From Youxingia wuxianensis (GTDB lineage: Bacteria > Bacillota > Clostridia > Oscillospirales > Ruminococcaceae): DNA of 64,000 nucleotides. Every line of letters begins with the position of its first letter. Within the stretch, counting starts at the first letter, position 1. The stretch spans positions 302,437 to 366,436 of the forward strand of contig NZ_JACRTD010000003.1 of the NCBI RefSeq assembly GCF_014385085.1, written 5' to 3'. A program made the translations under genes and the position numbers. Positions 35,856 to 48,039 of this stretch are shown piece by piece. The notes under the pieces are model-generated. The model saw nothing but the letters and a program-made list of their open reading frames with translations. It had not been told where the DNA came from and searched no databases.

Positions 35856-37510
35856 TGGATATGGAAAATTTTTATCAGCGCTTCTGTAAAGAAGGCTTTG
35901 ATGAAAATGGAGTTCTGAACTATTTTGAGCCAACCCCAGCGGAGAACTTTAACTTCGCGTATGATGTAGTAGATGAGATCGCTCGTTTGGACCCGGAGCG
36001 CCGCGCTTTGGTATGGTGCAATGTGGCGGGGGAAGAAAAAATTCTTACCTTTGGCGAAGTCAAAAAATATTCTGACAAATGCGCCCAGATGTTCAGCGAG
36101 CATGGGATAAAAAAAGGCGATATGGTTATGCTGGTGCTCAAACGCCACTATGAGTTCTGGTTCGCGGTTCTTGCTCTGCATAAAATTGGGGCGGTAGGGG
36201 TGCCGGCTACAAACCTGCTTACTACGAAGGATATTTTATATCGGTTTGAAGCCGCCAGCATTTCCGCTTGTGTGTGCTCAGGGGAATGTAAAATTGCTGA
36301 CTATGTAGACGAAGCCTGCAAGAAATATGATGGTATCCAAGCCAAGTTTATCGTCCGGGGCCAGCGGGAAGGCTGGATTACCTTCAGCGAAGAAATTGAA
36401 AAATATGACGGCAGCTGGGACCGCCGGGATACCTGTAAAAACGACCCCATGCTTTTATATTTTACTTCTGGCACCACTGGGTTTCCAAAGATGGTGGTTC
36501 ATAACTTCGCTTATCCTTTAGGGCATATTATTACCGCCCGGTATTGGCACAATGTTCACGCAAATGACCTGCATCTTACCGTTTCTGAAACTGGCTGGAT
36601 GAAATCTGTATGGGGTAAGCTCTATGGACAGTGGCTGGCCTGCGCATCCATCTTTGTGTATGACTTTGATAAGTTTGTCCCAGGGGATTTGATGGAAAAA
36701 ATCCAGCAGTACAAGGTGACTACCTTCTGCGCACCGCCGACTATCTATCGTTTTCTTATCAAAGAGGGAATGGAAAACTATGATATTTCCTCCTTAAGAT
36801 ATGCTACCACCGCCGGCGAAGCGCTAAATCCGGAAGTATATAACAGATTTTATGAATATACCGGTCTTCGTCTGATGGAAAGCTATGGACAGACGGAAAC
36901 CGTAATGCAGACTTCGAACCTTGTAGGCACAATCCCGAAACCCGGTTCCATGGGAAAACCCTCCCCGCTGTATCATATCCTTTTGGTGGATGAGGATGGA
37001 AATGAAGTTCCTTCCGGTACAGTAGGAGAGATCGTAATTGATACTACAAAACCACATTACGGCTTATTCAGCGGCTATTACCGGGCTGAAGAGCTGACGG
37101 CGGAAAGCTGGCATGACGGTCTGTATCATACTGGCGACACCGCATGGAAGGACGAAGATGGGTATTTTTGGTATGTTGGGCGCACTGACGACGTGATCAA
37201 AGCGTCTGGCTATCGTATTGGGCCGTTCGAGATTGAAAGCGTATTAATGGAGCATCCGTCGGTACTTGAATGTGCAGTGACCGGCGCTCCGGATCCGATC
37301 CGTGGTACAGTGGTTAAGGCTACGATTGTTTTAACCAAAAACTATCAGCCTAGTGAGGAGCTGAAAAAAGAACTGCAAAATTATGTAAAAAAACAAACAG
37401 CACCCTATAAGTATCCCCGCATTGTTGAATTTGTAGAAGAACTTCCAAAAACCATCAGCGGAAAAATCCGCCGTACCGAGATCCGCGCCAAGGACAATAA
37501 GAATAAATAA
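35855..37510 (+). CDS. Acyl-CoA synthetase (AMP-forming), medium-chain ACSM type
   Basis: The 551-residue enzyme has the adenylate-forming P-loop [12 protein letters not shown] near residue 204, ESYGQTE near 343, [20 protein letters not shown] near 432 and the catalytic-lysine end [30 protein letters not shown] is typical of the ACSM/medium-chain group rather than acetyl-CoA synthetase or benzoate ligase. The group activates short, branched or medium carboxylates to acyl-CoA with ATP. Because the operon is under an isoleucine T-box, I infer a role in activating 2-methylbutyrate, or a similar acid, for amino-acid synthesis. Butyrate, propionate or aryl acids remain possible. Confidence 0.88.
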   Translation: MDMENFYQRFCKEGFDENGVLNYFEPTPAENFNFAYDVVDEIARLDPERRALVWCNVAGEEKILTFGEVKKYSDKCAQMFSEHGIKKGDMVMLVLKRHYEFWFAVLALHKIGAVGVPATNLLTTKDILYRFEAASISACVCSGECKIADYVDEACKKYDGIQAKFIVRGQREGWITFSEEIEKYDGSWDRRDTCKNDPMLLYFTSGTTGFPKMVVHNFAYPLGHIITARYWHNVHANDLHLTVSETGWMKSVWGKLYGQWLACASIFVYDFDKFVPGDLMEKIQQYKVTTFCAPPTIYRFLIKEGMENYDISSLRYATTAGEALNPEVYNRFYEYTGLRLMESYGQTETVMQTSNLVGTIPKPGSMGKPSPLYHILLVDEDGNEVPSGTVGEIVIDTTKPHYGLFSGYYRAEELTAESWHDGLYHTGDTAWKDEDGYFWYVGRTDDVIKASGYRIGPFEIESVLMEHPSVLECAVTGAPDPIRGTVVKATIVLTKNYQPSEELKKELQNYVKKQTAPYKYPRIVEFVEELPKTISGKIRRTEIRAKDNKNK

Positions 37511-37512
37511 CG

Positions 37513-37553
37513 AAAAAGCCGCCTGTTTTTAATAAAACAGGCGGCTTTTTTCT
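37513..37553 (+). terminator. Terminator of the T-box operon
   Basis: AAAAAGCCGCCTGTTTT and AAAACAGGCGGCTTTTT form a near-perfect long stem, with T-rich tail. Confidence 0.9.
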
Positions 37554-37613
37554 TTTAAACCGCACTTTTTAGAGGGGAAAGGAATATAGTGTAACATTAG
37601 GGGTTGATGCCAG

Positions 37614-38303
37614 ATGAGAAAGCTACGGCTAAGAGTAAAGAAGAAATATCGCACCGCTTTTCGTCTGATTTTATTTGGCGGTGCAATGATTATTGCTATT
37701 TTTTTATTGGATCATAGAATCCGTCCTTTAATTACGACAATGGCGACCTATCAAGCGCAGGTATTGGCCACTCGTTCGATCAACGATGCAGTGATCTCAA
37801 TTTTGGATCAGCAGCATTTGGATTACGAAAGCTTGGTTGGTTTAAGTAAGGATGATCAGGGAGAAGTAACCTCCCTGCAAACAGATATGATTACTATAAA
37901 CCGCCTAAAATCAGAAATTACCAATAAGGTGACCGATCAGCTTACGGAGGATTCCTCCCGTCCGATTTATATTCCGGTAGGTACTCTGTTGGGTGGAAAT
38001 ATTTTATCCGGGCGGGGTCCCAGAGTAGAATTTAAAATTTTGCCGGCAGGTTATGTACGCACAGAGATTTATAACCAGTTTACCTCCGCCGGAATCAATC
38101 AAACTCTTCATCAGGTGATGCTTTGTGTTAATGCCCAGGTGAGCGCCGTCATCCCGGTATATACAATAACTACGGAAGTAAATACCAATATCTGTATTGC
38201 CCAGACAATTATCGTAGGAAAAGTTCCAGGCGCCTTTACTGATATCAATGGAGATAGTTCAGACATTATTCGTCAGTATAACGACTATAAAGCGACACAA
38301 TAA
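37614..38303 (+). CDS. yunB: Sporulation protein YunB
   Basis: The 229-residue protein has a basic N-terminus, one membrane segment (about residues 18-36), and an extracytoplasmic YunB domain: YQAQVLATRSINDAVISIL, IYIPVGTLLGGNILSGRGPRV split by structure, and NTNICIAQTIIVGKVPGAF. In Bacillus the gene is expressed in the mother cell during sporulation and is needed for normal spore formation, with biochemical function unknown. It stands alone between the T-box operon and ligA, and is good evidence that the organism forms spores. No convincing sigma-E promoter could be placed in the short gap before it. Confidence 0.92.
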   Translation: MRKLRLRVKKKYRTAFRLILFGGAMIIAIFLLDHRIRPLITTMATYQAQVLATRSINDAVISILDQQHLDYESLVGLSKDDQGEVTSLQTDMITINRLKSEITNKVTDQLTEDSSRPIYIPVGTLLGGNILSGRGPRVEFKILPAGYVRTEIYNQFTSAGINQTLHQVMLCVNAQVSAVIPVYTITTEVNTNICIAQTIIVGKVPGAFTDINGDSSDIIRQYNDYKATQ

Positions 38304-38326
38304 TTGTGGTGGGAGGGGGAAAAATA

Positions 38327-38335
38327 TGCTATAAT
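38327..38335 (+). promoter_or_regulatory. Extended -10 promoter element before ligA
   Basis: TGCTATAAT lies 34 bases before the ligA start. No good -35 element is visible at 16-18 bases upstream. The same nine bases occur at 33782 and 47919. Confidence 0.5.
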
Positions 38336-38363
38336 AAAATGAAGTAAAACTACAGGAGCGTGA

Positions 38364-40355
<1,992 letters not shown>

Positions 40356-40390
40356 AAAGTTTATGTGTCATTTCTCATTATGAATATTTG

Positions 40391-40430
40391 TACACCTCTG
40401 TCGGCTTTTGGGACAGAGGTGTATTTTTTA
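40391..40430 (+). terminator. Terminator of ligA
   Basis: TACACCTCTGTC and GACAGAGGTGTA form a 12-bp stem, followed by T6. Confidence 0.9.
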
Positions 40431-40479
40431 TATAGAACATGTCAAAAATATCTGCAAACAAATGATATGAGGGCTGCGG

Positions 40480-43400
40480 ATGAATACGACATATATTACA
40501 GAAATTGAGGCTGGCCTGCGTACGGCCTTTTCTAGCATTTCCCAGGAGTGGGGAAGCGTAGGCTCTATAAAAAAACAGCTATTAAAGGACCTGAAACTCT
40601 TATCTGACGCCAGGTTTTCTCTCAGTGGAAAAGAAGAGTTTTTCGGCTGGGAAAAATGGTTGATCGATAATTATTATTCCATCGATGGTCACGGTAAACA
40701 GGCGCTGAAAGATCTAAGCGGTTTTAAAAAATCAGATGATATCTATCCATTTTACCGGATGATACAAGAGGTTTTTTCCAACGGACAAATACCTATTCAG
40801 CAGGAAAATGTTTTTCAGATGGCCAGTCTTTCCCGGCAGTTTATAGAACTATCGGAGGATCAGCTGAGTTTTATTTATACAGGGCTGAAGCTTTCAGTCA
40901 TTCATGCGGCGGCCAAAGCCTGCACTGCCGGATATACGCAAGAAGAAAAACAACAGCTGATCCGCTTTGGGGTGATCGGCCTTTCCCAATTGTATGAAAT
41001 CAACTTTGAGCAAATAACTTCCGGATGCAGTAAAACCGAAGAGATTTTTTCAAAGGATCCATCGGGAATATATCCTAATATGGCTCAGGAAAGCCGCCGA
41101 TATTATCGCCAGATCACCGCCCGGCTGGCAAAAAAAAGAAATTGCCTGGAAAGTCAAGTTGCACAGGAAATGTTAACATTGGCAAATGGAGGAAGTCAAC
41201 AGCGTACCCGCCATGTGGGGTACTATCTTCTACAGGCAGACCCGCTGAAAAAAAGAGCCAAAAAACGAGGATTGTTTGTTATTTGGGGGTCCATGGGTTT
41301 TCCCATCCTGTTTTGTTTTTTCTTATGGCTGGCAACAAGAAGTATTGTAACCGCACTCCTTTGCTACCTGCCTTTTTTAGAAATTATCCGGATATTACTG
41401 ATAAATTTTACTATGAGAGGCGTTCCCATAAACCATCTGCCTAGGATGGAACTATCAAAAGAACCGGGAAAAATACCGAAAACAGTAATAGCCGTCTCCA
41501 CGCTGCTTCCCAACGCTTCCCATGCGGATGAGCTGGAGAGTCGGTTGGAACAGCTATATTTTTCCAACCAGGATGAAAACTTATATTTTTGTGTTTTAGC
41601 AGATTTTAAAGAGGATAAACAGCCATATAATCCCCAGGATAACCGGAATGTACAAGCGTCTCGGGAGGTGATCAGCGAGCTAAATCAGAAATATGGAGAT
41701 CACTTTATGCTGTTTATACGTAAACGCAGCTTTAATAAAACACAGAACTCTTACTGCGGCTGGGAGAGAAAGCGAGGAGCGATTACTGAGTTTATCCGTT
41801 TCATAAAGGGAAAAACAACTTCCGTCAGATGCTTTGAGGGAAGCCGCCAAGCATTGGAAAATTTAAAATATATCATCGCTCTGGATGCAGACACCAATCT
41901 TTCCTTCCAGTCGGCGAATATATTAGTATCCGCGGCGGCACACCCTTTAAACCAGCCGGTAATCGGCAGTGAAAATATTGTTGTTGAAGGATACGGTATC
42001 CTGGTACCCCGCATGGGAACGGAGCTTACAAGTATAAAGGCAACAGACTTTACACGTGTAATGGCCGGATGCGGCGGCGTCAGCACCTATGAACAGGAAT
42101 GTTGCGATTTTTATCAAGACATGTTTGGAGAAGCGATTTTTTCCGGCAAAGGGTTGATAGATATCGACGCTTTTTATCAGGTATTGGATCAGCGTTTTCC
42201 GGAGAACATTGTGCTTAGCCATGATATTTTAGAAGGGGCTTACCTTCGGACTGGTTACATTTCTGATGTGGAAATGACCGATAAAATGCCTACCAATGTG
42301 TTGTCCTGGTTTACCAGGCTTCATCGCTGGCTGCGGGGGGATTGGCAAAACATCCTTTTTTTAAAGAAAAAATATCGCGTACAGGGCAAAACTTATGAAA
42401 ATCCGATTAATTTACTTTCCCGCTATAAATTATTAGAAAATCTCAGGCGGTCTATGGTTCCTGTGATCGCGGTATTGTGTGTTATTTATCCATCCTTTAC
42501 CGATTTATACAGCGGACTGTTTTTATGCGCGGCGGCATTTTTTTCTGTTACATTAAATCCGCTTATCAGTGCATATTATGCAGCGATAAGCGCGGGGGAT
42601 CTTTCTTTCACCCGAAGATTTTTTGTACGGACTATGCCAAGAACTCTAGAGCTGCTGGGGCAGGGAGTATTTTCCCTTATAATGTGCGCCCAGCAGATGA
42701 CAGTGACACTGGATGCTGTTGGCAGAACCCTATGGAGGGTATATGTAAGCCAAAAAGGGCTTTTGCAATGGACAACGTCTGCCCAGGGGGAAATTGCTCA
42801 AGTAACAGTTGGGGCGGTTTTGCGCCGAAGCTGGCCTGGGGAATTATTGGGGCTGGTTTTGTTTTTATTTTCGCCAAATCTATTGGTAAAGTTGTTTGGA
42901 ATACTGTTTTTATCCTATATTGTACTGGCGGTGACAACCTCAAAACCAACGCCGGTGATTGCCAGTCTGCCGGACAGATATCAGAGAGAACGTATTTTGT
43001 CTTACTGCGCCAGAATGTTTCGGTATTATGAGGACTTTGCAGATGAAGAAAATCACTTTCTTCCGCCGGATAATGTGCAGCTGTCTCCTGTAGATCGGAT
43101 TGCGACGCGCACGTCGCCTACCAATATTGGAATGATGCTTCTTTCTTATTTAGCGGCAAGAGATTTCCATTTTATTAACAGCAAAGGGCTTTACCAAAGG
43201 ATAAAAAGAACGTTAGATACCATCGCACAGCTGGAGAAGTATGAAGGGCATCTGTATAACTGGTATGATACCCATGACCTGCGGGTATTGCCGCAAGAGT
43301 TTATTTCCACTGTGGACAGTGGAAACTATTTATGCGCTTTGGTCGCTTTAAAAGAAGGTCTGCGGGAATATACGGTCCAGGAACCTCGGTTGTGGGAATG

Positions 43401-46400
43401 TATCAATGAGATTGAAACCATTTTAGAAAAATCGGATCTTTCTATTTTCTATAATCCCAATCGAAAGCTTTTTTCCATTGGAATTGACTCGCATACCAAG
43501 GAAAAAATCGGATCCTACTATGATTTTCTTATGAGCGAGGCCAGGACTACGAGTTATTACGCCATTGCAAAACGGCAAGTGGAATATAAACACTGGCGCT
43601 CTATGAACCGTACTATGTCACGGGCTGGTTCCTATGCTGGGCCGGTTTCTTGGACTGGGACGATGTTTGAATATTTTATGCCTCATTTGCTTCTGCCCAT
43701 ATATGAAGGTTCTCTATTGAGCGAAGCGCTTCAATATTGTGTATATTGTCAGAAAAAGAGAGTACACCATAAGGATATTCCCTGGGGAATAAGTGAAAGC
43801 GGCTATTTTGCATTTGACGAGCACTTAAACTATCAATATAAAGCTCATGGGATTCAACGAATTGGGGTAAAACAGGGATTGGACAAAGAATGTGTAATCT
43901 CTCCTTACTCTACCTTTCTAACCTTGCCTCTGAAGTTAGATGAAGGAATAAAAAACCTTGAAAAGTTAGAAAATTTGGGAATGCTTGGATATTATGGCTT
44001 TTATGAAGGGATTGATTTTACTCCCCAGAGGATAGGAAAAAATGAATATGCGGTTATACGTTCCTATATGGCTCATCATATTGGGATGAGTATGATCGCC
44101 TGCGCCAACAGTTTATTTGACAATGTGATGCAGAAACGGTTTATGCGGGATCATTATATGAAATCCGCGCGGGAATTTTTACAGGAACAAATATCCAAAG
44201 ATGTGGTGGTGTATGATCAGATGAAGCCGGAAGGACAGGAAAAAATAAAACAGCAGCCTCCCAATGCCAACGTGATATTTTCCCAGGAGGCGCCAGGAAA
44301 TCCCAAATGTACGTTTCTTTCCAATGGAAATTTAACCCACTTGTTTACCGATAATGGAAGCAGTTTCCTGCGTTATGGTGAAAACGACGTTACCCGTCGG
44401 CCTAATGACCTATTGACTAAAGGTCAGGGGATATTTTCGATTGTAAAACTAGCGGGAGAACTTGTACCCGCGGCCCCAGCCCCTTTTTACCTGCCAGGGG
44501 TAGAGTACCGCTGTGAGTACGGGCCGGAACATGTTTCTTACAGTGGAAAAAAGGGGAATGCGCAAGTAACTCAAACTTTCTCTATTGATCAGTCCCTGGG
44601 ATGTGAGCGATGTACGGTTGCTATTCAAAATCATTCTGCAATCAAAGGGATGGCGGACGTACTGTTTTATTTGGAGCCGGTACTCTCTAAATTTGAGAAC
44701 TATGCGGCGCATCCGGCGTTTTCAAAACTGTTTGTACTAGGAGAATATGATTCGTTTACCGATACTTTTACTTTTCTGCGCAGACATAAGGACGGCTCCA
44801 ACGGATTATTTTTTACTGTAGGTTTTTTAGAACATTATACCTTTGAATACGAGCTTAAAAGGGATAATATTACCCCTTATCCAGAAGGGATGAATAACCT
44901 GTTAAATTTTGAGAGTATGGCTATGTCAGGCGGCAACGCCACCCCTGACGGCTGCTGTGCTTTGCGTCTGACCACCCTGGTGCCTGCCGGCGGGGAAAAA
45001 ACAATCACTCTATTGCTGTCTGTTTCTCCCAGTAAGGAAGAAAGCGTGGGGAATATCGTGACGCTAAGACAGCAAAAAGATAACCCCCCGCGTCAAAATT
45101 CGCTTTCTCCATTGGCCAGCGATACGATGGAGGCCAGAATAGGAAGCAGTATTTTAGGACAGTTATTATTTTCTTTTTCGGATAGCAAGGACATCACTCA
45201 TTATCTAAGTAAAAATACAAAAGGGCAGGACAGCCTATGGCCTATGGGAATTTCCGGAGATATCCCGATTGTTGTATACGATTGGGCGGCGCAGCCGGAT
45301 GAGCAGTGCTTAAGCGCATATATTCGATTGTTAAAAATGCTGCGGATGCACAAGCTGGAATTTGATTTGTGCGTAATGTATGATTCCAGTATAAGCAGTC
45401 ACGCGCAGGCAGATTTAGAAGAGCTGTTAAGCCAAACCCAGTCCCAGCCCTTAATAGGATTAAGAGGCGGTATTTTTTTGGTAGACATAGAAGCGGCGCC
45501 AAAAGAATCAATAGTTCTTCTGAAAGCCTGTGCCTGTCATATTGCGGGGGCAAGCGAGCCGGGGATAGCCGCTTCTCACTTTGCTCCAATGACCGTCTTA
45601 AAATCACACCCTATTCCAATTCCTGCGGCGGAGGACCGGTTCGATTTGGTAGGCGGCGCCTTTGCAAACGGACGATTTTATGTAGAACGGGTAACACCGC
45701 TGCCTTTTAGCCATATACTGGCGAACCCTACTTTTGGGACGTTAATGAGCGATACTAACTTGGGGAATACCTGGTGGGCAAACGCCAGGGAGTTTAAAAT
45801 TACTCCATGGTACAACGATATTGCCACGGGAAATGATGGAGAACGGCTTTATTTAAAAATAGAAGGCGCCGTCTATGATCTTATTAGTGGTTCCAGGGCG
45901 TCTTTTTCTCCCCAGGACGCTTTATATGAGGGAAATATAGATGGAATAGCAAGCAAAGTGCGGGTAACGATGGAAGAGCGGGCAAATATCAAATATATCG
46001 ACGTTAGTCTTACCAATACTACGGAAAAGGAGTCGGAAGTGATGTGCGCTTATTATACGGAGCCTGTACTGGGAGTCACCAGAAAAACGGCGAAGTTTAT
46101 TCAGCCGAAAATTGTTGATGACTGTTTGGTGCTTCATAATCCTTACAATACGGCGCTCCCGGGTTACGCTGCGTTTCATGTTCCGGGGGAAAGGCCTGTA
46201 TTTACCGTAGACAGGGCGTCTTTCCTTTCCGGAAATTGGAGCGCCAGCGAAATGCTTCCTAACAATGATCCTTGTACTGGACTGATTATTTCAAAAAAAC
46301 TGCCGCCCCACAGAAAAGAAAAAATCCGATTTATTCTTACTGCGGCGGATACTCGGGAAGCGGCAGTTTCCATGGCGATCAATGACCCGTCCCCAAAAGT

Positions 46401-47880
46401 AGAAATGGAAAAAAGCATAATCCAAATTTCGACTCCGGATATCCCTTTAAACCGTTATATCAATTTATTTGCGCCTCATCAGATTTTAGCGGGGCGTATT
46501 TATGGGCGCACCGCTTTTTATCAATGTTCCGGGGCGTATGGTTTCCGGGATCAGCTTCAGGATGTGAGCGCATACATGCTTCTTGATCCGCAGGTGTGCA
46601 AAACACAGATTTTACGCTGCTGTTCAGTACAATTTGAACAAGGAGATGTTCTGCATTGGTGGCATGAACTTCCCGGTGTTACTCGGGGAGTACGCACTAC
46701 TTTCAGCGATGATTTAGTGTGGCTGCCTTATGTAGTGTGCGAGTATGTAAAGCATACCGGCGATGAATCTATTTTGGATCTCGAGGTTCGGTATATCAAA
46801 GGAGATCTGCTGTCTGAAAACGAAGAGGAAAAATATATGGAAGTGCAGCAGACGGAAAATAAAGGCACGGTGTTTGAACACTGTGTAAAGGCCATTGAGA
46901 GAGCATATCGCTTAGGAGACAAAGGAATCCCTCTTATCGGATGCGGCGATTGGAATGATGGATTTTCCAATGTGGGGGTAAAAGGCCAGGGACAGAGCGT
47001 ATGGCTTGGGATGTTTTTAGCTCAGGTGATGGAAATGTTCTCCCAGCTGTGCGAAAAACGGGGCGATAGCTATAAAAGTAGCGTTTACCGTGGAAACGCC
47101 AAAGTGTTAAAAGAAAATATCGATAAAAATTGCTGGGACGGCGCATGGTATCAGCGTGCGTTTTATGATGATGGAACGCCGATAGGAAGCGCTAAAAGTC
47201 CGGAGGCGTCGATTGATATTTTGGTGCAAAGCTTTTCCGCTATCTCTCAAATGCCGCAAAAAGACCGAATAAATACCGCTCTTACCAGTGCATGGGACAG
47301 ACTGGTAGATGAAAAAAATCGGATTATTAAACTATTTTCATCTCCCTTTGAAAATTCCGAGCAAAATCCTGGTTATATTAAGGCATATCCGCCGGGTATC
47401 CGGGAAAATGGGGGACAATATACCCACGCAGCGGTCTGGTTTGCACTTTCTATGCTCAAAACCGGACGTTTGGAAGAGGGGTGGACGCTGCTGGATATGA
47501 TCAATCCCGTCAGCCGGTGTACGGACGGAGAATTGGCCCGGAAGTTTAAAATTGAGCCATATTATATGCCCGCGGATATCTATACCAATGAGGGCGCCTA
47601 CGGTCATGGCGGCTGGAATATCTATACCGGCGCAGCCTCCTGGTATTATCGGACGGTAATTGAGGATCTTCTTGGACTTCACTTCTGCGGCAGCCATATG
47701 AATCTTACACCCTTAATTCCCAAAAGCTGGCGGCGCTTTACTGTTTATGTGAAGAGGAAGGACTGTGAATTGGACATTGAAGTCGTCCGTACAGGAACAC
47801 CGGCTCTGTTTGTGGATGGAAAAGCGGCGGCGGTGATCCCTCTGGATGGAAAGAAACATGAAGTTTTATTAAACCTGTGA
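40480..47880 (+). CDS. Cyclic beta-1,2-glucan synthase-like protein (GT84 + glycoamylase-like + GH94)
   Basis: This 2466-residue protein has the NdvB/ChvB architecture. An N-terminal region is followed by membrane segments (about 268-312), a glycosyltransferase domain with DAD (469-471), HDILEG (581) and a RW-type motif HRWLRGDW (about 614), and further membrane segments (about 650-690 and 740-850). Next come a glycoamylase-like domain (around 1000-1240, FEYFMPHLLLPIYEGS at about 1064) and a GH94 phosphorylase-like C-terminus (QCSGAYGFRDQLQDV with the acid Asp about 2024, GCGDWNDGF about 2155, GGQYTHAAVWFA about 2312). In Proteobacteria such enzymes make periplasmic cyclic glucans; in a Gram-positive the product's place and role are unclear. 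It stands alone between ligA and yfmF. Confidence 0.9.
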   Translation: MNTTYITEIEAGLRTAFSSISQEWGSVGSIKKQLLKDLKLLSDARFSLSGKEEFFGWEKWLIDNYYSIDGHGKQALKDLSGFKKSDDIYPFYRMIQEVFSNGQIPIQQENVFQMASLSRQFIELSEDQLSFIYTGLKLSVIHAAAKACTAGYTQEEKQQLIRFGVIGLSQLYEINFEQITSGCSKTEEIFSKDPSGIYPNMAQESRRYYRQITARLAKKRNCLESQVAQEMLTLANGGSQQRTRHVGYYLLQADPLKKRAKKRGLFVIWGSMGFPILFCFFLWLATRSIVTALLCYLPFLEIIRILLINFTMRGVPINHLPRMELSKEPGKIPKTVIAVSTLLPNASHADELESRLEQLYFSNQDENLYFCVLADFKEDKQPYNPQDNRNVQASREVISELNQKYGDHFMLFIRKRSFNKTQNSYCGWERKRGAITEFIRFIKGKTTSVRCFEGSRQALENLKYIIALDADTNLSFQSANILVSAAAHPLNQPVIGSENIVVEGYGILVPRMGTELTSIKATDFTRVMAGCGGVSTYEQECCDFYQDMFGEAIFSGKGLIDIDAFYQVLDQRFPENIVLSHDILEGAYLRTGYISDVEMTDKMPTNVLSWFTRLHRWLRGDWQNILFLKKKYRVQGKTYENPINLLSRYKLLENLRRSMVPVIAVLCVIYPSFTDLYSGLFLCAAAFFSVTLNPLISAYYAAISAGDLSFTRRFFVRTMPRTLELLGQGVFSLIMCAQQMTVTLDAVGRTLWRVYVSQKGLLQWTTSAQGEIAQVTVGAVLRRSWPGELLGLVLFLFSPNLLVKLFGILFLSYIVLAVTTSKPTPVIASLPDRYQRERILSYCARMFRYYEDFADEENHFLPPDNVQLSPVDRIATRTSPTNIGMMLLSYLAARDFHFINSKGLYQRIKRTLDTIAQLEKYEGHLYNWYDTHDLRVLPQEFISTVDSGNYLCALVALKEGLREYTVQEPRLWECINEIETILEKSDLSIFYNPNRKLFSIGIDSHTKEKIGSYYDFLMSEARTTSYYAIAKRQVEYKHWRSMNRTMSRAGSYAGPVSWTGTMFEYFMPHLLLPIYEGSLLSEALQYCVYCQKKRVHHKDIPWGISESGYFAFDEHLNYQYKAHGIQRIGVKQGLDKECVISPYSTFLTLPLKLDEGIKNLEKLENLGMLGYYGFYEGIDFTPQRIGKNEYAVIRSYMAHHIGMSMIACANSLFDNVMQKRFMRDHYMKSAREFLQEQISKDVVVYDQMKPEGQEKIKQQPPNANVIFSQEAPGNPKCTFLSNGNLTHLFTDNGSSFLRYGENDVTRRPNDLLTKGQGIFSIVKLAGELVPAAPAPFYLPGVEYRCEYGPEHVSYSGKKGNAQVTQTFSIDQSLGCERCTVAIQNHSAIKGMADVLFYLEPVLSKFENYAAHPAFSKLFVLGEYDSFTDTFTFLRRHKDGSNGLFFTVGFLEHYTFEYELKRDNITPYPEGMNNLLNFESMAMSGGNATPDGCCALRLTTLVPAGGEKTITLLLSVSPSKEESVGNIVTLRQQKDNPPRQNSLSPLASDTMEARIGSSILGQLLFSFSDSKDITHYLSKNTKGQDSLWPMGISGDIPIVVYDWAAQPDEQCLSAYIRLLKMLRMHKLEFDLCVMYDSSISSHAQADLEELLSQTQSQPLIGLRGGIFLVDIEAAPKESIVLLKACACHIAGASEPGIAASHFAPMTVLKSHPIPIPAAEDRFDLVGGAFANGRFYVERVTPLPFSHILANPTFGTLMSDTNLGNTWWANAREFKITPWYNDIATGNDGERLYLKIEGAVYDLISGSRASFSPQDALYEGNIDGIASKVRVTMEERANIKYIDVSLTNTTEKESEVMCAYYTEPVLGVTRKTAKFIQPKIVDDCLVLHNPYNTALPGYAAFHVPGERPVFTVDRASFLSGNWSASEMLPNNDPCTGLIISKKLPPHRKEKIRFILTAADTREAAVSMAINDPSPKVEMEKSIIQISTPDIPLNRYINLFAPHQILAGRIYGRTAFYQCSGAYGFRDQLQDVSAYMLLDPQVCKTQILRCCSVQFEQGDVLHWWHELPGVTRGVRTTFSDDLVWLPYVVCEYVKHTGDESILDLEVRYIKGDLLSENEEEKYMEVQQTENKGTVFEHCVKAIERAYRLGDKGIPLIGCGDWNDGFSNVGVKGQGQSVWLGMFLAQVMEMFSQLCEKRGDSYKSSVYRGNAKVLKENIDKNCWDGAWYQRAFYDDGTPIGSAKSPEASIDILVQSFSAISQMPQKDRINTALTSAWDRLVDEKNRIIKLFSSPFENSEQNPGYIKAYPPGIRENGGQYTHAAVWFALSMLKTGRLEEGWTLLDMINPVSRCTDGELARKFKIEPYYMPADIYTNEGAYGHGGWNIYTGAASWYYRTVIEDLLGLHFCGSHMNLTPLIPKSWRRFTVYVKRKDCELDIEVVRTGTPALFVDGKAAAVIPLDGKKHEVLLNL

Positions 47881-47918
47881 AAACGAGCTTCAAATATATG
47901 GCATGGGAGAAAAATTTA

Positions 47919-47927
47919 TGCTATAAT
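47919..47927 (+). promoter_or_regulatory. Extended -10 promoter element before yfmF
   Basis: TGCTATAAT followed by AAAAG lies 113 bases before the first M16 gene. No strong -35 is visible. The 100-base leader shows no clear riboswitch. Confidence 0.5.
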
Positions 47928-48039
47928 AAAAGTCAGCTTACGCCAAATAGGGTAAGCGCCGCCTTTGACAGCGGGTATGGGCAAGGCTTGGATTTGGAGG
48001 CAAATCCAATAAAAATTTTATAGGCGAGGAGATTTTTCG

